Source: Amycolatopsis sp. WAC 01376 (GTDB taxonomy: Bacteria; Actinomycetota; Actinomycetes; Mycobacteriales; Pseudonocardiaceae). Taken from it: a DNA stretch of 64,000 nucleotides. The translations under genes and the position numbers were made by a program. Positions 7,682 to 15,844 of the stretch are shown here, in pieces. The stretch covers positions 62,001 through 126,000 of the forward strand of contig NZ_QHKL01000012.1 of NCBI RefSeq assembly GCF_003947415.1, given 5' to 3'. Positions within the stretch are counted from its first letter, which is position 1. Each line of letters opens with the position of its first letter. The notes below the pieces were generated by a model, which was not told the DNA's origin, ran no database searches, and saw only the letters and a list, made by a program, of their open reading frames with translations.

Positions 7682-10600
7682 TCATCTTTTCCTGCGGTCG
7701 ATGCTCTTCAGGTAGTCGCGAACGGCCGGATCGTCTCTGACTGCGTCCGTGAGCTCCGTGCCCGCGGCGTGATTCAGCTGAGTGGCCGCGGTGGCGGCGG
7801 CGAGCCTCTGTCTCGGTCCGACGTGGGTGGAGAGGGCGACGCCGCGCAGAACCTCGATACCTAGCTGCGGATCCTTCCGGCCGATCTTCGTACCGAGGGA
7901 GATGCGCGCGTCATGACTGAACGATCCCATCGGCGCAAGCAGGGACCGAGTCGCCTTCGTGCCGTACTCCGGATCGAGTTCGTAGAGCGCGATCGCGGCT
8001 TCGATTCGGACCGGTGAGCGAGCACCAGCATCGCCATTCAGCTTGTGAAGAAGTGCGACGCCGTTCTCACGATTCACCTTCGCCACGGCCGCGGCCGCTT
8101 GCGTCCGCTCGACCGCGGAATACTCGGAAGCCAGAGCTAGCCTTTCCAGTGCGGCGAGGCCGACCTCACGATCGAGTTCGGCCGCGCCCAGCCCGGCCTT
8201 CGTCCAGAAGTCGATACTGTCTTCTTCGAACTCTCTGCCGTACCGGTCCTGGACCGCTTCCCGATCTCCGACGAGGCGTGCCAGCGAGCGTGCCGCTCCT
8301 GCTGGGTCCCTAAGACCGGCGGAAAGGCCGACCGTGATCCGGTCGTCGCCCATCGTACGATCGCTGATGAGATCGAGTTGCAGTCGCCGGCCATCGGCGA
8401 AGTCGGCTTCCGCGGCGCGTGCGGCGGCTTTCGCCCTGATCGTGCTGTCGCCGGTTTTGGTGCGGGCGATGGCCAGGAATCCGGCCACCCCGGAGGCGTC
8501 ACCTTGCCGGGCGAGGTGATCCGCCGCCTTGAACCGGATGGCGACGCCGAGTGGCTGCTTAACGACGAGATCGATCAGCTGCGCTCTCGCGCTGTCGGCC
8601 GCCCATTGCTCCGCCTCGAGTGCTGCGTCCAAGCGGAACTCGCCGGGGATCGCGGGCGAGCCGCTCAGCATGAGCAAGGCCTCGGCCGAGTCGTGCCGTG
8701 CGAGATGCCGGGCGGCGTTGAGCCTCGTGGCCGGCTCGACATGCTTGCTGTAGGCGATCGTCCGAAGGAGTCCCAGTCCGGTCCGGAGGTCGTGTTCCGC
8801 GACGAACAGCGCGGCTTCGACCCTGAGATTGTCGGGCTCGCCCCGATTGACGATGTCCGCCAACGCGGCCATGCCCTGCACCGGCTCGTGATCGTGAAGC
8901 CGCTTCGCCGCCTTCAAGCGCTCAGCACCACCGATTCTTCGGTCGTTCGCGAGGGCGGCGAAGGTTTCGATGCCCAGCTCAGGCAGGATCCCGATCAAAA
9001 AGGTCGCCGAATCGAAGCGGCGCTGCCAGCTGTGGCCGGGCCCCGCAATCCGTTCGAAGGTCGTCGTGGCCCGCGCGGGACTGATCTCGACGAGCGCGCC
9101 CGCCGCCGTGCGCCACTCGTGATTGCTCAGTCCCTTGTCCTGGAGCCACTGTACGAGGACGTCGGTCAGCCTCACCGTCGTCCTGTCCGGGAGGAGGATT
9201 CCCTGCCGGTGCAGTTCCAGGACGAGTTGGTGGTTGTCCCGGCTGTGTTTCCGGCCGAGCAGGCGTTTCAAGACGGGATGCAGGTCGTGGCCGTCCTTCG
9301 CCCACAGTGCGGCGAGGAACGTCATGACTTCGAGATCCTGTCTCGGCCACCGTCCCGGGACAAGCTGGCGCCGCGCGGCTCGTTTGCGTGGGTCCGGGTA
9401 GTGCTCGGCGAGGTAGGCCGCCGCGAGGTATTCCTGCACGGTCTGGTGGAGGAAGTGGAAATCGCCACGGCGTTCGACGAGCAGGCCGCAGCTTCGCAGG
9501 ACCTCGCGGATCACACTGGCCCACTCGGCGGAGGACAGGTCCGGAGGTTTGGGGACCACCCCCGTGACAATGGCGACGGCGTCCGGTTTCCGGCCGGAGC
9601 GGAACGGGTCGATCGCGGCCAGATGTTGCTGGTAGGCCATGAGTTTGAGGAGTTCGGGGGTGCGCTGGATGAGTTCCTCGCTCGCGGCGACCGCCTGCGG
9701 GCCGCTGCGGCTGGTCCAGGCCGTCAGCATTTCGCGGACGTTGAGGATCTTCCGTTTGGTCAGCAGCAGTTCGACGAATTCCGCGTAGAGTTCCGCGCGA
9801 TTGCCTGGCAGCCGCTGATCCGGTGCGTTGGCGTAGAGGATGCAGAGCATCGTCGCGATCAGCGGGATCGTCGCGAGATGGCCGATCCCCACCTGGGCGA
9901 CGCGCTGGTCGAAGTCGAGCGCGGCGGCCCGCGGATCGGGGAGGCCGAGCTGGGTGAACCATTTCGCGGCGAACGTCTGCAGCTCGTGACGACCGAACGG
10001 TTCGATCGTGAACGTCGGGTACCGATCGCCGTCGGCGACCTTGTTCAGCAGGTAGGTCGGAAGCGGACGGGTCGTCAGCAGGAACCGGTAGCGTCCCCCC
10101 GATCGGTGGCGGCTGATCTTCGAAAGGACCGCTTCCCGCAGGTACGGGTAGAGGATTTCGTCGACCCCGTCGACCAGTACGAGCCAGTGCGCGCCGGGGA
10201 ACGGCGGCTTGGCGAACATCGACGTCAGCGTCGGCCGGTCCAGATCGAGGTCGACGGTCTGGACGACGCCACTCGCCAGCATCTCGACGAGACCCTCGTT
10301 CTGGGTGAGCGCGTCCGCAGTGATCAGGATCGGCACTCCGCCTGCGACTGTACCGTCCAGCCATTGCTGTGCCGACAAGGCGGTGAGATACCTGGCAAGG
10401 CTGGATTTGCCCGCGCCGGGACCGCCGAGTACCTGCGCGCCTTCGTAGCGCCGCAGGAGGTCGTTCCCGTCGATGCGTTCGGCGAGTTCGTCCGTCGCTT
10501 CGCCCCGTGAAGCCTCTTGGCGGAGGTAGACCTTCGACAGCGGCGCCCGGACGTCGAGCATCGCCGCGTACGGATGGATCTCGTCGGCCGTACTCGCGGC

Positions 10601-11287
10601 CTTGAGATAGCGGCGCATCCGCGGACCGGGGAAACAGGCGCCCGCCGCGTCGATCTGTTCGTCGTCGAGCAGGCGCAGCCATGGTGCGGCCTCGGCGGAG
10701 TTTGCCGCGGAAAGACCAGGGTAGGCCTGGAGGACTGTGCTCATCGGAACGAAACGCGCGGTGTCTTCGTGGGTTCCGTCGCGGTAACGGACCACGCCGC
10801 AGATCGCGCCGGTCCGCCAGTTCAGGACCGGGCCGCCGCTCATTCCCGGCCGGATCCTGCCCTGGGTCCCTTTCAGCAGTACCGGTCCGGCGACGTGCTC
10901 GGACGTTCCGTCGTGGCGGATCGATACCGAGTCACCGGCCCGGTAGTTCCCGTCCGGGTATCCGAATACCCAGAGGTCGTCGCCCGGCGCGGTCGCTTCG
11001 GACAGATAAGCAGGCGAAGCCGAGGCGCCCGCGGGCGCTCGCAGCAGGGCGAGGTCGAGTCCTTCCGGGCCACCCGGCAGCAGCCAGTCCCGCAGGACTT
11101 CGAAGGGGCCACCGGGGCCCTCCATGTACTCGACCGGCCGACCCGCGTCCGTCACGACGTGCGCGCAGGTGAGCAGCATCGTCGAAGTGACGTGGAAGCC
11201 GGTGCCCTTGCTCTTTCCCGACGGTGTCGTCAATGGCACCGTCGAAGCTTGCGCGGCAGCGGCGAGCGCGGCGCGTCGGCCGGACAT
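7682..11287 (-). CDS. Trypsin-like protease / NACHT NTPase / HEAT-repeat protein
   Basis: A 1201-aa STAND-type protein. Residues 10-190 form an S1-like serine protease with an intact triad: His43 (LLTCAHVV), Asp78 (GLDLALL) and Ser150 (GMSGGPV). A NACHT ATPase follows, with Walker A GGPGAGKSS (288-296), Walker B LVLVDGVDE (369-377), sensor FLLTTRPL and a helical WHD-like region to about 640 (FHFLHQTVQEYLAAAYLAEH). The C-terminal 500 residues are Ala/Leu/Glu-rich helical repeats of HEAT type, the usual sensor module. Nucleotide-driven oligomerisation on recognising a trigger, followed by proteolysis, is the expected mode by analogy with STAND immunity proteins. There is no signal peptide or membrane span. 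The partner is the convergent trypco1 gene. Confidence 0.92.
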   Translation of the reverse strand: MSGRRAALAAAAQASTVPLTTPSGKSKGTGFHVTSTMLLTCAHVVTDAGRPVEYMEGPGGPFEVLRDWLLPGGPEGLDLALLRAPAGASASPAYLSEATAPGDDLWVFGYPDGNYRAGDSVSIRHDGTSEHVAGPVLLKGTQGRIRPGMSGGPVLNWRTGAICGVVRYRDGTHEDTARFVPMSTVLQAYPGLSAANSAEAAPWLRLLDDEQIDAAGACFPGPRMRRYLKAASTADEIHPYAAMLDVRAPLSKVYLRQEASRGEATDELAERIDGNDLLRRYEGAQVLGGPGAGKSSLARYLTALSAQQWLDGTVAGGVPILITADALTQNEGLVEMLASGVVQTVDLDLDRPTLTSMFAKPPFPGAHWLVLVDGVDEILYPYLREAVLSKISRHRSGGRYRFLLTTRPLPTYLLNKVADGDRYPTFTIEPFGRHELQTFAAKWFTQLGLPDPRAAALDFDQRVAQVGIGHLATIPLIATMLCILYANAPDQRLPGNRAELYAEFVELLLTKRKILNVREMLTAWTSRSGPQAVAASEELIQRTPELLKLMAYQQHLAAIDPFRSGRKPDAVAIVTGVVPKPPDLSSAEWASVIREVLRSCGLLVERRGDFHFLHQTVQEYLAAAYLAEHYPDPRKRAARRQLVPGRWPRQDLEVMTFLAALWAKDGHDLHPVLKRLLGRKHSRDNHQLVLELHRQGILLPDRTTVRLTDVLVQWLQDKGLSNHEWRTAAGALVEISPARATTTFERIAGPGHSWQRRFDSATFLIGILPELGIETFAALANDRRIGGAERLKAAKRLHDHEPVQGMAALADIVNRGEPDNLRVEAALFVAEHDLRTGLGLLRTIAYSKHVEPATRLNAARHLARHDSAEALLMLSGSPAIPGEFRLDAALEAEQWAADSARAQLIDLVVKQPLGVAIRFKAADHLARQGDASGVAGFLAIARTKTGDSTIRAKAAARAAEADFADGRRLQLDLISDRTMGDDRITVGLSAGLRDPAGAARSLARLVGDREAVQDRYGREFEEDSIDFWTKAGLGAAELDREVGLAALERLALASEYSAVERTQAAAAVAKVNRENGVALLHKLNGDAGARSPVRIEAAIALYELDPEYGTKATRSLLAPMGSFSHDARISLGTKIGRKDPQLGIEVLRGVALSTHVGPRQRLAAATAATQLNHAAGTELTDAVRDDPAVRDYLKSIDRRKR

Positions 11288-11317
11288 GCACCCCCCTCGG
11301 GTTCTGTCGAGGATACA

Positions 11318-11345
11318 AACCTAGGCCGACCGAACCACTTGTCAA
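11318..11345 (-). promoter_or_regulatory. Promoter of the trypsin-NACHT gene
   Basis: On the minus strand, TTGACA (11345-11340) and TAGGTT (11323-11318) are separated by 16 bases, a good vegetative-sigma promoter. The predicted transcript start is near 11311, about 24 bases before the ATG at 11287. A GGGGGG ribosome-binding site lies in between. Confidence 0.6.
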
Positions 11346-11355
11346 TATCAAAGAG

Positions 11356-11369
11356 GGAACATTCGTTCC
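11356..11369. promoter_or_regulatory. LexA-like (SOS) box GGAAC-ATTC-GTTCC
   Basis: A perfect palindrome containing GAAC-N4-GTTC, the core of Gram-positive and actinobacterial SOS boxes. It starts 12 bases upstream of the -35 hexamer of the trypsin-NACHT promoter. The flanking bases (G...C) differ from the usual C...G, so LexA binding is plausible but not assured. An 8-base core is expected about once per 64 kb by chance. Confidence 0.4.
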
Positions 11370-11410
11370 ACGCTTGGAGTTTCCCGGTTGCTGACCGACT
11401 TCGTGGGCGC

Positions 11411-12100
11411 TCAAGCCGGAAAGACGCGCCCGAGAAACTCCAGCGTCAGCGCCCAAGCCGCCGCGGCGGGCTCAGGCTGATGGAACATCGGCGCCACATG
11501 GTTGTGGAACGCGTGTCCCGCGCCTTCGTGGATGTGGATTTCCGCGCCGTCATGGGAAGCCACCGCGTCGGCCAGCTTCCCCACACCTTCGATGGGGATG
11601 TACGGGTCCGCGCCGCCGAACTGGAACTGGATCGGGCAGGTGATCTTGTCCAGCAACGGAAGTTGCCCGGGCACCCGGGAGCCGTAGTACGAGACCGCGA
11701 CGTCCGGGTCGCCTTCGGCGGCGGCCGCGTAGGCCATCGAGCCGCCGAGGCAGAAGCCGAAGACGCCGGCGCGGCCGTCGGTTTCGGGCAGCCCGCGCAG
11801 GGTCGTCAGGGTCGCGAGGACGTCGGTGACGGCGCGTGCCGGGTCGAGTTTGCCGGAGACCTCCATCGACGCCGAGACCCCGGCTTCGTCGTGCGTGGCC
11901 GACCAGCCGGGGGCGATCCGCCAGAACAGTTCGGGCACGGCGACGACGTAGCCGAGGGCGGCCAGGTCGGCGGCGACCGATTTGAGGTAGTCGTCGAGGC
12001 CGAAGATCTCCTGGATCAGCACCAAGCCCGGGCCGGATCCGGATTCGGGCAGCCAGAGCGGGGCGTCGAACGAGCCGTCGGCGACGGTCACCTTGGTCAT
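11411..12100 (-). CDS. Dienelactone hydrolase family protein
   Basis: A 229-aa alpha/beta hydrolase. The nucleophile elbow is GFCLGG with Cys in place of Ser, as in dienelactone hydrolases. The Asp is in GGADPYIP and the His in EGAGHAFHN. The family hydrolyses dienelactones in chloroaromatic degradation, but many members act on other esters and the substrate here is unknown. The ATG overlaps the stop of the upstream arginase-fold gene by 4 bases, so the two are translationally coupled. Confidence 0.88.
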   Translation of the reverse strand: MTKVTVADGSFDAPLWLPESGSGPGLVLIQEIFGLDDYLKSVAADLAALGYVVAVPELFWRIAPGWSATHDEAGVSASMEVSGKLDPARAVTDVLATLTTLRGLPETDGRAGVFGFCLGGSMAYAAAAEGDPDVAVSYYGSRVPGQLPLLDKITCPIQFQFGGADPYIPIEGVGKLADAVASHDGAEIHIHEGAGHAFHNHVAPMFHQPEPAAAAWALTLEFLGRVFPA

Positions 12101-12981
12101 CGGGTTCCTTCCAGCGCGTGCACGAGACAGTCCGCCACGAGGGCGGCCTGCGTGCCGTCGGGGTCGAGGTCGGGATCGAAGATGGTCAGCTCCAGCCCGG
12201 CGGCGCCGGGGATCGCGAGCAGCCCCCGGAGCAGCTCGACGAGCTTGTCCGGGCTGAGTCCACCGGGATCGGGACTGTCCACAGCGGACACGAATTCCGG
12301 GTCGAGGGTGTCGATGTCGATGTGGATCCAGAAACCGTCCAGCGGTGCGAAAATCTCCCGGGCGGCGGCGAGCGCGCCGTCGGTGCCGGACGCCATGATC
12401 TCCTGGCTGGTCACGACGCGAAGCCCGGCTTCCCTCGCCTCGGCGGACTCCTCCGCGCGAACACCGAGCACGAGGACGTCTTCGTCGCGGACGTACGGGC
12501 GCAGACCGTCCACATCGGCCAGTTCCGGCTGGCCGGGGCCGGTCACGACGGCGAGCGCTTCGCCGCCGACGTTGGCGACGTGATCGGAGTTGCCCAGGTG
12601 CCGGAAGTCGTCGTGCCCGTCGAAGTAGACGATGCCGAAGCGTCCTTCGCGACGCAGGGTCAGCATCGCGGCGAGCGCGATCGAGCAGTCGCCGCCGAGC
12701 ACGACCGGAAAGCCGCCGTCCGCGCGGATCTTCGCGAGCCGTCCGGCGAGTGCCTCCGTGTAGGTCGCGATCCCGGCCGCGTTGCGCACGCCGCCGCCGG
12801 GCGACCGGGCGGGCAGATACCGCGGCGGGGTGACGACACCGCCGTCCCTCGCGCCCAGACGGGTGAGCAGACCGTGGTCACGCAGCGCGCCCGGTGCCTT
12901 GTGGCAACCCGGGACCACACCTTCGGCGGGCGGGCGCAGTCCGAGATTGGACGGCGCGTCGAGCAGTACGAAATTCCCCAT
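12097..12981 (-). CDS. Arginase/agmatinase/formiminoglutamase family protein
   Basis: A 294-aa ureohydrolase-fold enzyme. Metal-binding segments visible are LGGDCSIAL, FDGHDDFR (DxHxD) and HIDIDTLDPEF (DxDxxDP), so the binuclear Mn site looks intact. The guanidino substrate cannot be told: arginine, agmatine, formiminoglutamate and others are possible. ATG at 12981 (MGNFVLL) is preferred; an in-frame GTG at 12987 is the alternative. It forms an operon with the dienelactone hydrolase and is divergent from trpB2, with two palindromes in the 76-bp gap. Confidence 0.87.
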   Translation of the reverse strand: MGNFVLLDAPSNLGLRPPAEGVVPGCHKAPGALRDHGLLTRLGARDGGVVTPPRYLPARSPGGGVRNAAGIATYTEALAGRLAKIRADGGFPVVLGGDCSIALAAMLTLRREGRFGIVYFDGHDDFRHLGNSDHVANVGGEALAVVTGPGQPELADVDGLRPYVRDEDVLVLGVRAEESAEAREAGLRVVTSQEIMASGTDGALAAAREIFAPLDGFWIHIDIDTLDPEFVSAVDSPDPGGLSPDKLVELLRGLLAIPGAAGLELTIFDPDLDPDGTQAALVADCLVHALEGTR

Positions 12982-12996
12982 GCCCACACCGTAGTA

Positions 12997-13013
12997 GTGA
13001 CGCCTGGTGTCAC
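12997..13013. promoter_or_regulatory. Palindromic operator candidate (GTGACGCC-T-GGTGTCAC)
   Basis: A 17-bp inverted repeat with 7 of 8 symmetrical positions, centred between the divergent arginase-fold and TrpB2 genes. It is well placed to act on both promoters. No regulator gene is nearby. Confidence 0.5.
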
Positions 13014-13016
13014 GCC

Positions 13017-13045
13017 GTCCGTCCCTTTAGGTTGAAGGGACGGAC
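13017..13045 (+). promoter_or_regulatory. Leader hairpin upstream of trpB2
   Basis: Perfect 11-base arms, GTCCGTCCCTT and AAGGGACGGAC, with a 7-base loop. It ends 12 bases before the ATG at 13058 and just upstream of the AGGAGG ribosome-binding site. It could be a second operator or an RNA hairpin influencing translation. Confidence 0.5.
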
Positions 13046-13057
13046 AGAGGAGGCTCA

Positions 13058-14410
13058 ATGGCGGAGCGGACGAAATACATCCTCGACGAACAGGACATGC
13101 CGACGAGGTGGTACAACATCGTCCCGGATCTGCCGGAGCCGCCACCGCCGCCACTGCATCCGGGCACCCGCGAGCCGATCGGCCCGGACGATCTCGCGCC
13201 GTTGTTCCCGCAGGCGCTCATCGCTCAAGAGGTCACCACGGAACGGTACGTCGACATCCCGGAAGAGGTCCTCGACGTCTACCGGCTCTGGCGGCCGTCG
13301 CCGCTGTACCGCGCGAGGCGGCTGGAGAAGGCGCTCGGCACTCCCGCCCGCATCTACTACAAGTACGAGGGCGTCAGCCCGGTCGGCTCGCACAAACCCA
13401 ACACCGCCGTGCCGCAGGCTTTCTACAACGCCGCGGAGGGGGTCACCAGGCTGACCACGGAAACCGGCGCCGGACAGTGGGGGAGCGCGCTCGCGTTCGC
13501 CTGCGCCACCTTCGGGCTGGAATGCGAGGTGTGGCAGGTCCGCGCTTCCTACGACCAGAAGCCGTATCGCAAGCTGATGATGGAGACGTTCGGCGCCACG
13601 GTGCACCCGAGCCCGTCCGAGCTGACCGAATCCGGCCGCGCGATCCTGGCCGCCGACCCGAACTCGACCGGGAGCCTCGGCATCGCGATCAGCGAGGCGG
13701 TCGAGCAGGCGGCGCAGGCGGAGAACACCCGTTACGCGCTCGGCAGCGTGCTCAACCATGTGCTGCTGCACCAGACGATCATCGGTGAAGAGGCGCTCAA
13801 GCAGTTCGAACTGGCCGGGGACACCCCGGACGTGCTCGTCGGCTGCACCGGCGGCGGCTCCAACTTCGGCGGGCTCGCCTTCCCGTTCCTGCGCGAGAAA
13901 CTCGCCGGGCGGATGGACCCGGTGATCCGCGCGGTCGAACCGGCCGCCTGCCCGACCCTCACCCGCGGGAAGTACGCGTACGACTTCGGGGACACCGCCG
14001 GGCTGACGCCATTGCTGAAGATGCACACGCTCGGTCACGACTTCATCCCCGACCCGATCCACGCCGGCGGCCTGCGCTACCACGGGATGTCGCCGCTGAT
14101 CTCGCATATCTACGAACTCGGGCTGATCGACGCGATCGCTGTCGGGCAGGAGGACTGCTTCGCCGCGGGCGTGCGATTCGCGCGAACGGAGGGCATCATC
14201 CCGGCACCCGAGCCGACTCACGCGCTTGCCGCGTGCATCGAGGAAGCGTTGCGGTGCAAGGAAACCGGGGAGGAGAAGGTAATACTGACCGCGCTGTGCG
14301 GGCACGCGCACCTCGACCTTCCCGCGTACGGCGCGTACCTGGCGGGCGACATCTCCGACCACGCGCTGTCCGACGAGGTCCTCGCGAAGTCCCTCGCCGG
14401 CCTCCCTTAG
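13058..14410 (+). CDS. TrpB-like pyridoxal-phosphate enzyme (TrpB2 type)
   Basis: A 450-aa tryptophan synthase beta-like protein of the longer TrpB2 group, which usually lacks an adjacent TrpA. The PLP lysine is in GSHKPNTA (about residue 112), the phosphate cup is GCTGGGSNFGG, and ETGAGQWGSALAFA carries the catalytic Glu loop. It would make tryptophan from indole and serine, either as a salvage enzyme or with a distant TrpA. It stands alone, away from other trp genes, but shares the window with the tryptophan-degrading TDO/kynureninase pair. A strong AGGAGG precedes the ATG. Confidence 0.9.
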   Translation: MAERTKYILDEQDMPTRWYNIVPDLPEPPPPPLHPGTREPIGPDDLAPLFPQALIAQEVTTERYVDIPEEVLDVYRLWRPSPLYRARRLEKALGTPARIYYKYEGVSPVGSHKPNTAVPQAFYNAAEGVTRLTTETGAGQWGSALAFACATFGLECEVWQVRASYDQKPYRKLMMETFGATVHPSPSELTESGRAILAADPNSTGSLGIAISEAVEQAAQAENTRYALGSVLNHVLLHQTIIGEEALKQFELAGDTPDVLVGCTGGGSNFGGLAFPFLREKLAGRMDPVIRAVEPAACPTLTRGKYAYDFGDTAGLTPLLKMHTLGHDFIPDPIHAGGLRYHGMSPLISHIYELGLIDAIAVGQEDCFAAGVRFARTEGIIPAPEPTHALAACIEEALRCKETGEEKVILTALCGHAHLDLPAYGAYLAGDISDHALSDEVLAKSLAGLP

Positions 14411-14421
14411 CCCTCGCGAGC

Positions 14422-14474
14422 GCTATGAACGGACCGTTCCTTGCAAAATTTGCAAGGAACGGTCCGTTCATAGC
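14422..14474. repeat. 26-bp perfect palindrome (type I)
   Basis: Arms 14422-14447 and 14449-14474 are perfectly complementary around a single A. The arm contains a nested palindrome GAACGGACCGTTC and ends in CTTGCAAA. It lies between the convergent trpB2 and GGDEF stop codons. It is the same type as 55486-55538, which shares the CTTGCAAAATTTGCAAG centre. Confidence 0.92.
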
Positions 14475-14489
14475 ACGCGGGGTCGGGAG

Positions 14490-15704
14490 TCAGCCGGTCA
14501 CCTGGTAGCCCGACGTCCGGTTCCGCCCGGTGTTCTTGGCCTCGTACAGCGCCCGGTCCGCGGCGGCGAGCACGGCGTCCAGGTCGGCCACGCCCGGCCG
14601 GTCGGCGAGCCCGATCGACACGGTGACGTGCTCGGGCAGGTCGCCGGCGCGGGAAGCCACGCTCGACCGGATCCGTTCCGCGATCGCGTGGGCGTGCACG
14701 GCGGACGTACCGGGCAGCAGGACGACGAACTCCTCCCCGCCGAACCGCCCGACCAGATCCGTGCCGCGCACCTCGGTGCGCAGGGTTTCCGCGATCGCCG
14801 CCAGGTACCGGTCGCCCACCAGGTGCCCGTGGCGGTCGTTGATCAGTTTGAACCGGTCGACGTCGACCATCAGCAGGCTGGTGTGCCGCCCCGCGCGCCG
14901 CGCGCGGTCGAGTTCGTCGGCCGCGGCCTCGCGCCACGCCTTGGCGTTGAGCAGCCCGGTCTTGGCGTCACTGCGCGCCTGCCGTTTCAGTTGCCGCAGC
15001 AGCACGCCGCGGTGCAGCACCAGGGTGATCCCGACGACGAGCAGCAGCACCACCGGCCAGTCCCGCAGCGCCCACGCCACGATGATCCCGAGCGCGATCG
15101 TCGCCGCTTCGAGCGCGTACTCGAACGGCTGCGCCAGCGCGTCGCGCAACCGCTCGTGCGGGGTGCCGTAGTGCACCGCGATCGTCATCAACGCGGTGTT
15201 GACCAGCAGGAACACCCCGCCCGCCGCGACCACCGACCCGAAGGAGGACTCGTCGCGGGGGAGGACGTCGAACGGGGCCGCGTACCGGGAGAGGAAGGCG
15301 GCGGCCGCGAAACCCGCGAGCACGGTCGCCGAGGCGGAGAACGTGCGCCGGAACAACGGGCTCGGCTGCCCGCGGAACCAGCGGTAGAAGAACGACACGG
15401 CGATGACCAGCGCGGCGAGTGCCGGGTGCACCAGCAGGACGGCGGCAAAGGTCCAGACGCTGTCGAGCGAGATGTGCGGCGTGCCGGCGAACCGTTCCCG
15501 CACCCGCTCCACCGGACGTGACAACTCCGTGTACAGCACGGCGCTGATGATCAGGATCGCGAAGGGGATCGCGTCGCCCTGGGTGAACGGGACGCGGACA
15601 AGAGACCAGGCGGATCCGGCGATCGCCGCGACGTCCACCAGGAGGACGAAGCCGATCAAACCGCGGTGGGGTAGCCGCCACAGCGCCCAATTCGTTAGCG
15701 CCAC
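14490..15704 (-). CDS. Membrane diguanylate cyclase (GGDEF domain)
   Basis: A 404-aa protein. Residues 1-230 hold about six to eight hydrophobic helices (for example LIGFVLLVDVAAIAGSAW and VVAAGGVFLLVNTALMTIAV), and residues 240-400 form a GGDEF domain. The active-site motif reads GGEEF and an RxxD inhibitory site (RGTD) lies five residues before it. It is therefore predicted to make c-di-GMP with product feedback. The start at GTG 15704 is favoured because a promoter (GTGACA, 17 bases, TACGTT) ends 7 bases upstream, indicating a leaderless mRNA. GTG at 15740 is the alternative. No effector or EAL protein is nearby. Confidence 0.88.
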   Translation of the reverse strand: MALTNWALWRLPHRGLIGFVLLVDVAAIAGSAWSLVRVPFTQGDAIPFAILIISAVLYTELSRPVERVRERFAGTPHISLDSVWTFAAVLLVHPALAALVIAVSFFYRWFRGQPSPLFRRTFSASATVLAGFAAAAFLSRYAAPFDVLPRDESSFGSVVAAGGVFLLVNTALMTIAVHYGTPHERLRDALAQPFEYALEAATIALGIIVAWALRDWPVVLLLVVGITLVLHRGVLLRQLKRQARSDAKTGLLNAKAWREAAADELDRARRAGRHTSLLMVDVDRFKLINDRHGHLVGDRYLAAIAETLRTEVRGTDLVGRFGGEEFVVLLPGTSAVHAHAIAERIRSSVASRAGDLPEHVTVSIGLADRPGVADLDAVLAAADRALYEAKNTGRNRTSGYQVTG

Positions 15705-15710
15705 GGAGTC

Positions 15711-15739
15711 GAACGTAATCGGTTGGATACTAGGTGTCA
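15711..15739 (-). promoter_or_regulatory. Leaderless promoter of the GGDEF gene
   Basis: On the minus strand, GTGACA (five of six to TTGACA) is followed after 17 bases by TACGTT, and the GTG codon comes 7 bases after that. This spacing is what leaderless actinobacterial transcripts show. Confidence 0.5.
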
Positions 15740-15844
15740 CTACGCTGTATGGGTAGGCGTGGGTGCACCACGCGTGACCGGCATCGGGGAAGTGGAGGGG
15801 GTGAGCTCCATGCGCGGGCAGAACTGGTGAACATCCGGTTCCGG

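Noticed and set aside
8378..10510. 710-aa open frame on the plus strand opposite the trypsin-NACHT gene
   Set aside because: It is an antisense shadow in a GC-rich gene: no domain, low-complexity Arg/Gly/Val composition, and the opposite strand encodes an intact multidomain protein.
14196..14508. Short frames reading MNGPFLA-type peptides through palindromes (also at 55263-55535, 55489-55926, 23296-23544, 59208-59414)
   Set aside because: The sequence ATGAANGGNCCNTTC reads as M-K/N-G-P-F on both strands simply because it is palindromic. There are no ribosome-binding sites and no conserved peptide beyond the repeat.
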